DNA from: Flavobacteriaceae bacterium
Lineage (GTDB): Bacteria; Bacteroidota; Bacteroidia; Flavobacteriales; Flavobacteriaceae
Length of the DNA stretch: 45,072 nt
Direction: 5' to 3'
NCBI GenBank assembly: GCA_017852075.1
Contig: JAFMLQ010000016.1
Span: 1 to 45,072 of the forward strand
The notes beneath the pieces were generated by a model. The model was not told where the DNA came from. It searched no databases and was given only the letters and a program-made list of their open reading frames with translations. A program made the translations under genes and the position numbers. Below are positions 44,866 through 45,072 of this stretch, piece after piece. Position 1 is the stretch's first letter. The number at the start of each line of letters is the position of its first letter.

Positions 44866-44883
44866 TGTTAAGAAAATGTTAAG
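44866..44883 (-). repeat. Short direct repeat upstream of susC
   Basis: TGTTAAG occurs at 44866-44872 and again at 44877-44883 (plus-strand reading), an 11-bp period, 16-33 bp before the susC ATG. It lies in a very AT-rich leader with a T11 run (44891-44901 area). It may be a regulator binding site or simple AT-rich similarity. Confidence 0.3.
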
Positions 44884-45019
44884 CAAATTAATTTTTTTTT
44901 TTAAAATACCATAAATAATTTAACATTTAAAAAACAAAACTTATTTTAACTGTATAATATTTTCGTATTTTCACCAACTCTACATATTGAACGTTAAACT
45001 CTTATTTTTAATGGGACAT

Positions 45020-45072
45020 GGCCCAGTAGTTCAACTGGATAGAATATCAGATTTCGGCTCTGAGGGTTGGGG
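45020..45072 (+). tRNA. tRNA-Arg (anticodon UCG), cut by the window end
   Basis: The 5' part of a tRNA is visible. The acceptor strand is GGCCCAG (45020-45026), then TA, then the D arm GTTC-AACTGGATA-GAAT. The anticodon stem TCAGA/TCTGA (45047-45051, 45059-45063) encloses the loop TTTCGGC. The anticodon TCG at 45054-45056 reads CGA, arginine. The variable loop GGGTT and the first T-stem bases GGGG follow before the sequence stops. Confidence 0.92.

Overview
The window looks like chromosomal DNA of a marine-type member of the Flavobacteriia (Bacteroidota). The evidence is a set of lineage markers: gliding genes gldB-gldC, a SusC/SusD outer-membrane pair, a DnaG primase of the Bacteroidota type without zinc ligands, an FtsZ with a long acidic tail ending in FLHDNVD, and several starts preceded by the Bacteroidota -7 box TAnnTTTG with almost no Shine-Dalgarno sequences. 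The DNA is AT-rich and tightly packed. Many genes overlap by 1-20 bp, and no gene-free stretch exceeds about 170 bp.

Layout. 1-4062 (minus strand): purK-purE (AIR to CAIR), an M3 oligopeptidase, and at the edge a small exported ORF with a frame-shifted tail. 4150-8740 (plus): adk, obg, a TPR protein, an Mpl-like murein-recycling ligase and radC. 8741-17622 (plus): a polysaccharide-deacetylase-like protein, a YjjG-type HAD phosphatase, a MazG-like pyrophosphohydrolase, aroA, queA, rlmN, a polyprenyl diphosphate synthase and dnaG. 17619-19082 (minus): a LuxR/NarL-type response regulator broken by a frameshift in an A8 run, then nadE. 19136-20481 (plus): gldB-gldC. 20478-21862 (minus): engB and an alpha/beta hydrolase. 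22045-37970 (plus): a complete division and cell-wall (dcw) cluster, mraZ-rsmH-ftsL-ftsI-murE-mraY-murD-ftsW-murG-murC-ftsQ-ftsA-ftsZ, followed by a YqeY-domain gene. 38116-40218 (plus): a secreted M28 peptidase of the glutamate carboxypeptidase II type. 40294-44850 (minus): susD and susC. 45020-45072 (plus): a tRNA-Arg(UCG) cut by the window end.

How it fits together. The dcw cluster makes lipid II (MurC/D/E, MraY, MurG) and the septal machinery that polymerises it (FtsW, FtsI) under FtsZ/FtsA/FtsQ/FtsL. It is headed by MraZ, and four GTGGTAAA boxes before mraZ suggest autoregulation. Mpl feeds recycled peptide back into the same pathway, and the polyprenyl synthase could supply an isoprenoid carrier or quinone tail. 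The SusCD pair has no carbohydrate enzyme beside it but converges on an exported peptidase, which hints at peptide rather than glycan uptake.

I found no CRISPR array, prophage, insertion sequence, toxin-antitoxin or biosynthetic cluster. Most of the window is conserved core genome. The most unusual items are the frameshifted response regulator, whose phosphoacceptor position carries Glu, the tandem MraZ boxes, the frame switch at the left edge and the deacetylase-like protein with a degenerate active site.
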